A stretch of 64,000 nt of DNA from Lepisosteus oculatus (taxonomy: Eukaryota; Chordata; Actinopteri; Semionotiformes; Lepisosteidae), in contig NC_090711.1 in NCBI RefSeq assembly GCF_040954835.1, positions 627,501-691,500 of the forward strand, given 5' to 3'. Position numbers and translations under genes: made by a program. Shown here in pieces: positions 48,100 through 59,600 of this stretch. Positions within the stretch are counted from its first letter, which is position 1. Every line of letters begins with the position of its first letter. The notes beneath the pieces are model-generated. The model did not search any database. It saw only the letters and a program-made list of their open reading frames with translations, and was not told the origin of the DNA.

Positions 48100-48363
48100 A
48101 TGTACTGCCTTCAGTGGCTCCTGCCTGTCCTCCTCATCCCCAAACCCCTCAACCCGGCCCTGTGGTTCAGCCACTCCATGTTCATGGGCTTCTACCTGCT
48201 GAGCTTCCTTCTGGAGAGGAAGCCCTGCACCATCTGCGCCTTGGTCTTCCTCGCCGCCTTGTTCCTCATCTGCTACAGCTGCTGGGGCAACTGCTTCCTG
48301 TACCACTGCAGTGACTCCCCACTGCCCGAGTCTGCACACGACCCCGGCATTGTGGGCTCCTAG
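48100..48363 (+). CDS. blcap: BLCAP, bladder cancer-associated protein
   Basis: 87 codons plus stop, uninterrupted, as in all vertebrates. The protein starts [20 protein letters not shown] and ends [10 protein letters not shown]. From memory of the human sequence only about two C-terminal residues differ (human ends GVVGT), so this is one of the most conserved small membrane proteins. Two membrane segments lie at about 19-39 and 43-63, with Cys-rich surroundings ([12 protein letters not shown]) and an SPLPES motif near the C-terminus. The ATG is chosen by the conserved N-terminus; the longer frame upstream is leader sequence. BLCAP slows growth and promotes apoptosis in mammalian cells, by a mechanism not well settled. 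Its mRNA in mammals is recoded by ADAR at codons 2, 5 and 15; here those codons are TAC, CAG and AAA, so all three target adenosines are present. Confidence 0.99.
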   Translation: MYCLQWLLPVLLIPKPLNPALWFSHSMFMGFYLLSFLLERKPCTICALVFLAALFLICYSCWGNCFLYHCSDSPLPESAHDPGIVGS

Positions 48364-49045
48364 GGGGGGAGGTGACTCCCCAACACTGGGCTGCGCCCCC
48401 AGGCTGGAGGACCTCTTCTGACTTATTTCTGCCCGCTGGACACTGGATGGACTGTTCTCTCTCGCGCTGTGAATATCAAGATGTGTTGCTCAGAGCGGTC
48501 TGGTGCGTAAAGGCACCTTCCTGAACCTGCGGGCGGAAGACAAGGGGCCTGTCTTCTGCCCCATCTTCTTTTTAAATGAAAAAAGACTGGTCTGCCCAGG
48601 CTAGTGGAGCTACAATTTGCATGGGTTGTGTCCGAGTTGCTATTATTAATGTTTTTTTTGTGTTCTCCTGTAATGAGATGTTGATTTTTTTTTTCCCCCC
48701 TTTTTCGTTCAGGAGGTCTTGGTTAAAGCACCTATGCGGACTGTGTGGTTTTGATAAATAACAGAAAATGGAATATCAGCCACTAGTATTAAAGAGAATA
48801 GGGATGGGAGAAAAGCAGTTTACACAGTCATGGGCTGTGTCAGGTTGATTTCAGTGGATTTTAACCATCCATTAAAAAGTTAACAGAACATTTTTAATAG
48901 TTTACAATCCTTTTTTTGGACAAGGTTGGGCCTTTGACAAATTTTCTGGGTGAACCTGCTTTTTCGGTCAGTGCGATTGCTGAAAAGTGTAAATTCTATT
49001 AATCTTTTTGTCGGTGAATTGAATAAAGTTTATTTTTTGAAACCA
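48364..49045 (+). other. blcap: blcap 3' UTR with poly(A) signal
   Basis: Non-coding sequence downstream of blcap, ending at AATAAA (49022-49027) followed by a T-rich stretch. This gives a 3' UTR of about 0.68 kb. Longer forms cannot be excluded. Confidence 0.6.
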
Positions 49046-52000
49046 GGAAGGGGCTATCTTGGGCGTGCGATGAAATGAGTGAGACAGTGAGCAGTCCCCT
49101 ATTGAAAGTTGCTGTTCCCCATGGGGGTGCGGGGTGGAGTTTTTGGCAGGCCTCTGGTTTGGAAGCCAGGACTGGGGCAGCTGCTGTGCTTGAGTAAAGC
49201 AGCGAGGAAGAGCAGACGGCCAACTTGGTGAGCCAAGTAAAGGGCTTCCTGCTTTTCGGGACGTAGGGCTGAGAAATCAAGCCCTGGGGGTTTGAAAACG
49301 GCATCCGGGGACGGTATATGTACAGAGAAGCATTGATTTCCTGGTACTGCTTCCTGTTCTCTCACATTAGATTTAATTTTTTGAAAGTGCATATGTGTAA
49401 TAAATGATATGTGGTGTTTAAGTTGTTGGGTTTGGGGGCAAGACGCCTAAGGCTGTAGTCTCACAGGTTTTATTTTTGTAAGCGTGAAGGGAGAGGTCGT
49501 TAAGTGGAGCTCATTTGTGGTGGGTTTTCCCCTCACTCTGCTTTTAAGAGTCACTTTTGAAGAAACCGTTTTCATATGGGTGGAGTATGTAATAAGATGT
49601 TTGCCATTACAACAGAGGTCACTGCACTGGTTTGCTAATGTGAAAGCTGAATGACTTTGTGTATCCCCCAGCCTTGTCTTGTCTCAGCTCGGAAGCTGTA
49701 CCTTATTTAAATCGCTGTCTGCACTTTAATATCACACGGTTCAAAAAGCCAGCATTACAGAAGGGGAAATGCACTCATGGCATCTTGCACAGAACATGAT
49801 CGTATTTTCAAGGGAAGCAGTTTGCTGTGGAGCTTCTGCTTCACTTGTGATTCCTGGGAGGGGCAGGATCCTGTCTCTTACTGAGGCATGCAGTGTGGAT
49901 GTTAAACTCCCAATGGGTCTCTGATGGAAACGGTAGAATGAGCAGTACACGTGGTCTACAATCTTGTCTCTCACACTTGACGTCCCTTTGAACATTGTGG
50001 TATCGGTTCTAACCCCATGCTCAGCTCGGGTCTCTGGTTTGAGAGTGTAAAGTTAGATCATTGCCTTTTTTAACGTTGCCAATCCTTTGGTATCTTGAAA
50101 GCCTGTAGGAAGGCCAGGTCAGTCCACAACCGTCTGAAAGAGGAAAGAACATCTTCAAAAGTCAGGTGGCAAACTTAAAAAAAAAAAAAAGATTTCTGCC
50201 ACAGTAAACTTTATTTTGTCTGATTCTTGCTTGGTTTGGCAACAGCTGGTAAGACCAATAAAATCGGTGGGGCTTGCTTTGTACAGGCAAGCTGCTGCCC
50301 TGTGTCATGTGACCTAGATCTTTCTATTTTCGCCTGGCTGGGCTGTTAAAATGTAACTAGAGCTTGTGGTATTTAATATGGGGAGTGACTGCAGGCATAA
50401 TGTCAGCAGCCTTGACATCACACTCCCCCTGGAGCTCTATGTACAGAAATTTAGACTCACTTAAATACTAGAAATATTTGGCCTTGTACAGTATTTTACA
50501 TTTACATAAGGCTGAAGACATAGTAATCTTTGTACTCCAATATTGGTTTAAAAAAAATAATGCATGATTTGCACAATTTGTGTAAAAGGTGCAAGAGTTA
50601 CAAGTCATTTTTCAGCTAATTTAAGACCAGTGAGCCAATGATTTTTTTTCTACCTATCCACATTGGATGTAAGATTTTGGAACGCTTGGGTATTTCGGTT
50701 TCCTGGGCTGCTCATCAGGATTTTCTTCTTTGGTTGTGCTGTCTTGTACACAGAATTACATAGTAGGATCTACCCTGAAGAGTGGAGAAATTAGGTACTA
50801 GTCACTTGTCAGGATTTTAGTTTGCCTTACTGTATTAATTAAAGTAATCACCAGTGTTTAGAACAATAGTGCAATAATTAACATACCGATTTATAGTAGA
50901 AAACTATTAAAAAAGCAAAGTGTGATATTAATTTTTGTTTAACCTTTTGTGTTGATGCATTAGACATCCTCAGCCCTCCGATCAGTATCAACTGCCAGTG
51001 TCCTTTTCTATTACTTGGTGTTTCTTTCACTGTTTTTAAAAAAGGCCCTTTTATTTTCTAGTGTCTGCTGGTGCTTTTGATTGTGTTTTCTCATCGCTTC
51101 CAGCAGGAGCTCCTAAGGCTCTGCAAACTTTCCATGAACTTCTATTTTCCTGTGTTCCTGTGGTGTTGCGCCTCGGTGATGTACTAACCTGCTGCATGGT
51201 ACAGTCTACACCCATACTCCGAAATAAATGGGTTTACAACGTTGATTTTTTTTTCTTGCTTCTGTTCAAACACATTTATTAACCTTTTTTATGTATTTTT
51301 AATTAAGTGAAAGGAGTGAGTATAACTGGAATACAGAGACAAAACTCTAATTTAGTGAGTCTTTATTATATTGCTGTTCTGACTGGTTTGGTTTCAACCA
51401 GGTGAGCAGACAATCCCATCTAGTGGCTGTGCAAGAGGTTTCTTTTGTAACCTCATAAGTAACTCGTATTTATACACTCATCAGTGAACAGGTGATGGAG
51501 TAGGCTAACAGTGCAAAGTTTACTGAGCTGCTCTGCTTCACTTGAACTTGAAGCAGAAACAGTGCCATGACTCCAGTGCTTAGATGCAGCTTGCAAAGAC
51601 TTGTGGTGTTGTATAAGACGGTAGGAAAGGTTGAATGGTGTCTCTTTTGTAACCTGTTTTGCCCCTCTGGACGCTGGCTGCTAAGTGAACAGATCTCTCA
51701 CCCAGGTGCTTCGTTGAAGACGTGTGGCTGGGTAGCATTTCCAGTCCACGGTGTGTGAAGGTGCTCTCCTGCAAGGGAGAAATTCTTCTGCTTTGTTGAT
51801 TTTCCATGGGTCTGGGCTTCCTGGTAGGTGCCGCCTTGGTACAGCTGACCTGCAGCAGCTGCGTGTTCCTGTTGGCTGGAGCCGGGCAAGAGCAGGACGG
51901 CCTCTCTTGCCCCTGCCTGCACCAGCGTGAGCGTGTGATCTTTCAAACCCTTTCCCTAGACTAGCAGTCCTTCCCTTTCAGAATAGTCCGCTGTGAATGA

Positions 52001-52800
52001 TACGGGCACATGTGTAAGTGCAGTTAACGCTGCAAAGAAAGGACGAAACGGAAAACAACTGCAAACACTTTCACTTTATGGAAAACTTCCCCAGATACAC
52101 GGTTTGTATGGTGATATTAGAAACAAGCCTGTCAGTGCTCCAAATAGTATGAATTAGTGATAAACTGTGTGCTTGACCCTGAAACTAATTTTCATCTCAT
52201 CCTATACAGGTACAGCAAGCCGTTAAAATATTTAACATGTATTTATGCAGGATAGATGTACAGCATGCATGGTTATGAAGCAAAGGAAAGCAGAGTGATA
52301 GAGCCTGTGTCACTTCCTTCCACTGATTGCGTTAATAACATATTGCGTCTCGGCTGCCTGTAATCTCGGCTTCGGGCAGCGGTTTTGCGTCAGGGTTTGT
52401 ACAGGTAGGGGTGGCTAATGGGCGCTGCGAGGTGAACCACAGACACACTGGGCTGTTGGCATTTAGAGAAAATCGGCTTTCAGAATGGAGCATACAGGTC
52501 CTGCACAGTGTGTGGCCCTGTATGCCCCTTTACCAGCCCTCTCAAACACATCAGCTTGATTTTAAGACTACTATGAAATTAGATTTTTCTTAAGCCTATA
52601 CGGCAGATAAACTCAAAAGTAACTTTTAATCTGTAAAGGAAAATCGATAATATAAATTGTTGTGTTTGCAGTGAATTCAGAATTTTCACAATAGCACCAC
52701 TCTAGGATACCCTAGCTTGTGTACAGGTGGCTCCCACATGAATAGGAGAAGACTTTCCTTTCTACTTGCTTTCAAATAGCAATAAAGAAGATTTTTCCTG
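49046..52800. other. Intergenic between blcap and RIPOR gene
   Basis: No gene supported. Poly(A) and T-rich tracts are scattered (for example a 14-A run near 50178). Frames up to 97 codons show no family resemblance. Confidence 0.5.
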
Positions 52801-52811
52801 AGATTCTAAGG

Positions 52812-53078
52812 CAGGGATCTCTGGTCCTGGAGAGCCCAGCAGGGTCATCTAAAATCACCAGTTTGCAAAGGTCTTGAATGATTCCATCACCAGCAAAACC
52901 AGTTTGTGTCAGTGTTTATTGTGGGAAAAGTCTAAGTAATTTGCTGTCCTTGAGGACTAGAGGTCTCTTGGAACAGATGACCTGCTTGATTCATCACTAG
53001 CTCACAGGTGTTGTCAGTCTTTGAAAACAGGTGACCTATTAGCCTAACCCTGGAGGTTCAGGGTTGGAGACCCCCGCA
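52812..53078. mobile_element. Non-autonomous DNA transposon relic (MITE-like)
   Basis: The left end GCAGGGATCTCTGGTCCTGG and the right end (reverse complement GCGGGGGTCTCCAACCCTGA) are imperfect inverted repeats of about 25 bases. The phrase 'ggtctccaaccctggtcctggagagc' is a frequent hAT-type terminal motif in fishes. There is no coding content and the flanking 8 bases no longer match clearly, so the copy is old. It may form part of the 3' UTR of the gene to the right. Confidence 0.5.
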
Positions 53079-53615
53079 CTAACTTACTGTGAGAACTTTA
53101 CGTGTGTTCCTGATGAAGCAAAGCCTTAAAGCCTGCATCCCCAATCCTTTAGCTGCTCTTCTGCTGAAAAGATGAGTCTGGCCATCGCTATTGGCTTTGC
53201 CATTATCTCTCCAGAGATCCCAACAGCCGAACAGGTGGAGCAGTGAAAAAAGGGCAGTTCATTTCTTGTCTTCCAGTAAAATCAGCACAGTATTGAATTA
53301 AAACTTCCTCTGTATGAAACATTTGCGTATAATATTCATAAAATATAAAATTAGCATTTATCAAATATATTCTTCAACGTACAACATTTTACAAAAAGCT
53401 TTATACATGGAGATTTTTTCCAGCTGCAGCTCCAACCTTTCCCACAATGCCTTGCTGTTCTTTCTGCTGTCTCTCTGTCTCCTGGGGCCTGGACTGGATA
53501 ACCTTTGACCTCGGCCCAGGGGGTGAGAGGTTCGAATGCTCTGCCTGCACCCGAGCCAACCTGGTGCCTGCCAGTGGCCAGCCCTCATGTTTCTGCCCAA
53601 GCTGTGAGGACAGCC

Positions 53616-56600
53616 TCACAGTATTGTTATTTCTGTGTCCGCGTTCTGGAAGGCATCTTCCTGCAGCTCAAGGCAGATTTTGTCCATCCTCTGAAATGCA
53701 AGGTGGCCCTTTTTGCCTGTAAGGAAGACAGATGGGGATAGAAAGCAGTGAAAATCAGCCTGGGTGAAGGGTACCAGAACTGTCAAGCCCCTCTATATTG
53801 ATAAGAATGCTGTCTAACTGTCAAAATTCTTCTGTTTTTGAAAGTCGCTCTGTTTCATGGTGGGAGTTGTGCAGCACAGATGCCTGTGTGTTGACGGTGC
53901 TCAGGCTTGATGACAGAGGCGTTGGTGCAGTTAGTGCCCTGTCTGCCTCTACTAGTCTGAGCTCTGGTGTTCCTTGGGACACCGATACCAGCCCTACCAG
54001 CAGCCCCAGGCACAGCAGGGATCAGTCCCGGAGAAGGGGCGGTGTGTCTGCAGGGTTGCTAGCTCTCTTCAAAGCAGCAGCACCTGAAGAGCTGGGAGAA
54101 GCTGTAAAATTGGCTCCTTTAAGTTGCGACTGAGCTGATTGAGGAGGCTCAGAGCTGAGCTGGAATGAAAACCTCCCGGAGCACCCCGCTCTTGTGGCCC
54201 GGCCGCTGGGTAATGATCAGGCCAGGCGGAGGGCTCGTCCCTTACCGAACGACAGCACTGCTTCGCGGGCCGCGTGTCGGACGTCCTCGTCGGCGCTGCG
54301 CCACAGGTCCGCGATCAGGTCCACGCTCTCCGCTGCCTGCGGGGCACCAGACAGGAAAAGATGCTGGAACGGTGTTTTCACCCAGGGAGGTAACTCTGCT
54401 ACGCTAAAAGCATAGTGACGTATGGCAAAGCCCCAGGAACATTCTTGATAACAGAGAGACTAAAGCTGGAACCATCATTCTGTACCGCTAGGGTGGTACT
54501 GCCGTACTTCAAAACTCGTTCATCTGTGTCCAGAGGACAGGAAGGTAAAACCCCGCGGCGCTGTGCTCGGCGGCGGAGCTCACCTTCAGACACTTGAGAG
54601 CCAGGCACGCCACCTGCTGGCACCGCGGGCTGGGGTCCTTCAGGGCCTCTGTGTAGAACACGACAGCCTGCAGCGGAGCAGAGCACTCGGGGTTCAGTAC
54701 TACTGTGGACAAACAACACTCACGGGACCCGTGGGGGATTATTTCTTAATGAAATGCTTAAAACGGAGGGGAATAGAGAGACCACGACACAACCAGGAAT
54801 GTTTTGGTGTGTTACGAGCGTAAAGGGGCGCACAGGCCGAACGCAGCCCAACCCCGGAGAGTTGCCGTCTCCTGAAATCCGTCTGCCTCTCCTCCTGCTG
54901 GTCTCTGTCCCTCACGCCAACCCCTGCACAGAGCCAGAAGATCTCTCTGGCTTGAGCTTTCGTTCTTTCCCTCCCTGTGTTCCTGCTTCATGACAGAAGT
55001 ATTCATGGGCGTGCCCACCCTTCGTCAGTACGGTGACATGTCCCCCTCTGTCTCGCTGGAGACCGGGGTTTGATTCTGCACAGGGCAGCTCTGCATTCTG
55101 AAAGGCTGTTCAGATCCAAGGGGAGACTGTTGTTCCCTTGAACGAGGCCCTTCACTTGAATCGTTCCGGGAGCCAGAACCCGCGAAGGGAGGCGTGAGTG
55201 AGGCTGCCTGGTGTCGGACGAGTACCTTTGCTCTGAAGCTCTTGCTTGCAGAGGCCTTGGACAGGCAGGACGTGGCGGCTTTGGCCACCCTGCTGTTGGC
55301 GTCGACCTGCAGGGCGGCCAGGAGCTGCAGCGTGCGCCCCAGGGGCTGGAGCTCCGCGATCCGCTTCCCGCGCAGCTTGTCCAGAGCCCGCCTCCTCCCG
55401 GGGCTCTCCAGGGCTCCGATCAGGGTCACTGAAACACAGCGCCCAGGGGCATCAGTGTGGCTCTGGGGTCACCCGCTGCACCACCCCACCCAGAACACGC
55501 ACAGCTGCGACAGCACCCACACCACCAGGGCGTTCTTACTGCTGACCTGTCGCTATGAGTATGTTTTTGATCATTATTGCCGATACTGCTACTGTTCTAC
55601 TTTTTGGCACCAGCAGTGACTCGTGATAATGCATTTTGTTTTATTATTTTCTGCTTGTTCATGTTGGTTTGGCCAGAACCAAGGAAAGCGGGATTAATCG
55701 TGTATCTGCTGCCGGTGCGTACCTTCGCTGGCGAGGTGGGAGAGGTGCTCCCCGAAGTCCGTGAGCCCACACCTGCTCAGGTAGCCGAAGAACTGGAACA
55801 CGGTCACCTGGTCTGGGCAGCGCGGGGGGGCCGGGACCAGCCTGCAGCTGGACAGGACGAGCTGCAGCAGCTGGGCGAACACTGCAGGACAGGCAGCCCG
55901 TGAGCGTCTGCTCGGACCCCGACGGGCCTGCCGCGCCGCGGGGAGCAGAGACGCCCCGCCCGCGGTGCTGCGACCGAGACCCAGCAGCTTCCCGTGAGCC
56001 AATCGGAAACGGGTTCAGCTCGAGCCATTCTTGTGCACCTCTGATTGAGGGGACAGACTTTGGCAACATTCTCAATATGATGAAGTCTAAAATAGAGGCA
56101 GGTGTTGGCATTTTATGTTAACAATCAACCCAACCATACACAAAAATCTTTTAAAAGAAAAAGATACCACAATGGTAGGACCTCCCACGGAGAAAAACAC
56201 AGAAAACTTTACACTCATCTCGTGCGCATCTGTGTGAATCTCTGCAGGTCCCCTGAAACAAGGGCACTGGGAGTGTGTAACCCAACCCTGAATATTTCAG
56301 TTTTGATGTGCCCCTCTTTGAGCCTCTCAGGGGGAGACCCACCCCTTCGCCCATGAGCCCGGATTTGCTGAGGATGGTACCTGTGTCCACCTGCCCAGGC
56401 TGCTTGGCTTTCAGTCTGTGGATGAATCTTTTCCTCAGCGTCTTCAGAAACGTCTCCGCAGGGCAGCAGAAGACTGAAGTGGTCTCGCTGCATTCGTCCC
56501 AGAAAGCCAGAAGTCCTTTGAGCCTCTGTGACTTGGGAACAACTGCAAGACGCGTGAAACAGGCTGTCAGAGCCGAGGCACAGGCCGAGATGAGGGAGTC

Positions 56601-59600
56601 ATAGTATCCAGCTCCAAGAAGAGCTGAACCAACTTTCAAGATCACCAGTCCCAGTTAAAGGCGAGTGAATCAATTACAGACATTCTCAGTCCTAAAGCTG
56701 GAGAAGCTCCATGCCTGCTGGGTTTCTGCTCCAGCTGTGTTCTTAATCACAGATTGTTTATTTCAATTTGCTTTTTGAGGTTTTTTGAGGAGAGGCAGCA
56801 TGAAGGCCTGTATGGTGAACCTGTGGAAAATAATGCACTCTAGAGAAATCTGAAACCAAGGACTGAGTGCAATAAAATGTTTAAACCAGCAAGCATATCA
56901 GTTAGCACTGGTGATAATGAGGCTGTAAGTACATTAAAAAAACAGCCAGCATCGTTGATTACCCAGATCCTGGACGGATAGCCACTGAGCTGCAATATGC
57001 TTCTGCGCCCCTAGAGGGCACTGTCTCAGCATTAAGCAGTTTTTATTGACACCAACAGTGACAGAAGGCACTATTTATATGAAGCACTATTATATGTATA
57101 TACAATTTTATTTGAATAGTACTCTTCTATTAATTTCCTCTGTATTTCTAAATGGTCATAGTTATTGGAAACTATTTACATACTCACGTGCTATGGAGGT
57201 TTAGATATGACAAGGGATTTTTGGAAAAGCACAACACTGAATGGATACTTAAAATAATTTTATCTTAGATGCAGAGTCATGTGTACTTACTGTCTTTTGC
57301 TGAGTATAGCTCTGCATTCTTTCCTAGTGACAGCTTACTGACTTTCTCCAGCACATTGACTTGCAGAGAAAGCTCTTCCAGAATTTCTGCCTGGACCAGG
57401 GCTGAGTCCGATTGCTTCATTTGCTGAAATGACATTGAGAGAAATGAAGAGATGATGTGCACCACGACTGGAGGTCAGGGGTTTGCAGATTCATTCCAGT
57501 TAAATAGGATGTGAAATAACCAGTGTCACATAGTGTGTTCGCTTGATTGCTTATGTGGATCCTTTGACCTGTTTTATGATTAATAGTAGCATTACATATA
57601 ATAATGACAGACTAAAGTTTGATTTCTGTGTGTAAAATTGAAGTCCTTTATTTTCTTGCGAAGCGGTTCTATCAGCAGAGGTTGAAAATTGTTCCATTAG
57701 GCGCCTCTACCAGCAGAGGCCGCTGTTCCCCCACACTGGGTCACTTTACTTAGACAAAGAAGCGTTTAATTTTCTGAAGTAAAGGCGAAAACTAAATGTT
57801 AGGACAAAGCAATCCTAGATTTCAACATGCCACTTTGAGAGTGGGACTGAAAGCACCTACCTTCAGAAGCTCGCTGCAGATCGAGAGATGAATTTCCAGA
57901 GCCTGATCTAAGCCAAAGTTCCCCGTGGTGAAGGGCGTGACCTCTGGTTTGCTGGTGGAAGCGGTATCCTGGTGGAGCAGCCCCAGGCTCCTTAGAGTGC
58001 TCTCCCGGAACGTGCTGATCCTGAAAGGCAGGCGTGATCCCTGTAAAAACACGGCCCTGTGCAGGGCTCGGCAGTCTCCTGCCCACAGCTCTGTCCTCCT
58101 CTCCAGCAGCAACCAGGGCAGACAAGCTGATTTAACCTTTGCGTTTCTTTTGCTCAACTGATACTAATAAAAAGTAGAAGGCTGCTGGCCTGTCTGTACA
58201 CACCCTGTGTCCCCCTGCCTCAGGCTGCCCAGACACGACAGCTCGTCCGCGCTGAAGTCTGTGCACAGGAAGTCGAAGCTCCCCAGCACCTCCTCCACGG
58301 CCAGGGTCTCAGTGGAGGACGTCTTGTGCAGGTAGAGATCGTTCTGTAAGACGAGAAGTCGGGACACGGCAACACGGTTATCACAGGACCCGTTAGTCAC
58401 GGCACGTGGTCGCATGAACAGCCTGGGCTGAATGCTGCTCTGCACATGTTATCTGCCTCTCCGGACACGCATCTCGAAGGGCGGCTGAGCCAAGTTCGAT
58501 GCCATTTCAGAAGTGAAAGGAATGTCTCTCGAATGCTGCCTTGACAAGCCAAAGCGTGTCCTGCTCCTCTGGGCAGTGATTACTGCCTGAGTGTGCACGT
58601 GGAGCGGTGTGAGAAGGAGCAGGCCGACAGCGCGATCGTCACCTTCAGTATGTCCCCGAGGTGCAGGATCAGGCTCTCCAGCCGCTGCAGCTCCCTCTCT
58701 CCGCGGCCCTGGCTTTTCACCGCCGCGTCCAGCTCCAGCAGCAGCTGCCCGATGCGCAGGGCCAGGCGCCTCCGCTGGCGCCGGTCCTCAGCTGGGGTCC
58801 GCCGGGGCGCGTCCAGCCCGGCTGGGGGGTCCGAATCCAGACTGCCCCCTTTGGCCAGGTCCCTGACAGGAGGCAGGTCTCCATTCTGCTTCAGGATGTC
58901 CGGGGTGCCGTACCTGTGCTGGGGCAGGGGGGAGCCCGCGGGGAGGGGCGTGTCTTCCGCCTGCTCTTGGGGGACACCTGGGGCCACAGGAGCTCCGTCC
59001 TCAGCGGCCTGGGGCTCGTCTCCCCCGAGCACAGGGGACTGGGAGCCCTGCGAGGTGTCCGTCAGGTAGCTCAACAGCGACACCCCTCGAGACTCCTGGG
59101 AGCTGAGGGCGAAGGAGTTCTCTGGGTCCTGAAGCCTCCTGGCCACGGACTGGAAGAGAGAGACTCATGAGAGCTTGTGAACATGCAAGACCTTTTTTTT
59201 TTTTGCTAAATGTCACCAGTGTTGCACTAGAAGATTTTTGGCTCTTTTCTGTCTGGTTTTCTTCCCAGCCGAGATCTTGGTAATTTAATTGACCCCTTAA
59301 TTTGTTCATCCACTCAAGTACAGAATTCATTTTCTGCTTAAATCATTGAAAAGGTCTTGACAAGGCATTATTCTTCGATACATCTGTGAATGAGTTAATT
59401 ATTAGTTAGTGATTAGTTAGTGCCCTGTTGAACTTAAAGTGTAACCAATTTAGAGACACTGAGATATCTTCAGCAATGAAGATGTGTCTATTTTCTTGCT
59501 TATTTTATTCAGGTTAATTATGACTGACGTGGCATTACTGTGACCTTGTGGGTGAGCCAGGATTTCACAAGGTCACACAGCGAAATGCTGCTGCAGCACT

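Noticed and set aside
53530-53550. GAGGTTCGAATGCTC, considered as a tRNA B box
   Set aside because: No A box at tRNA spacing and no cloverleaf stems around it. It lies in the 3' UTR of the RIPOR gene.
58580-59170. Long plus-strand frames opposite the 507-base RIPOR exon
   Set aside because: They are antisense shadows of a GC-rich coding exon.
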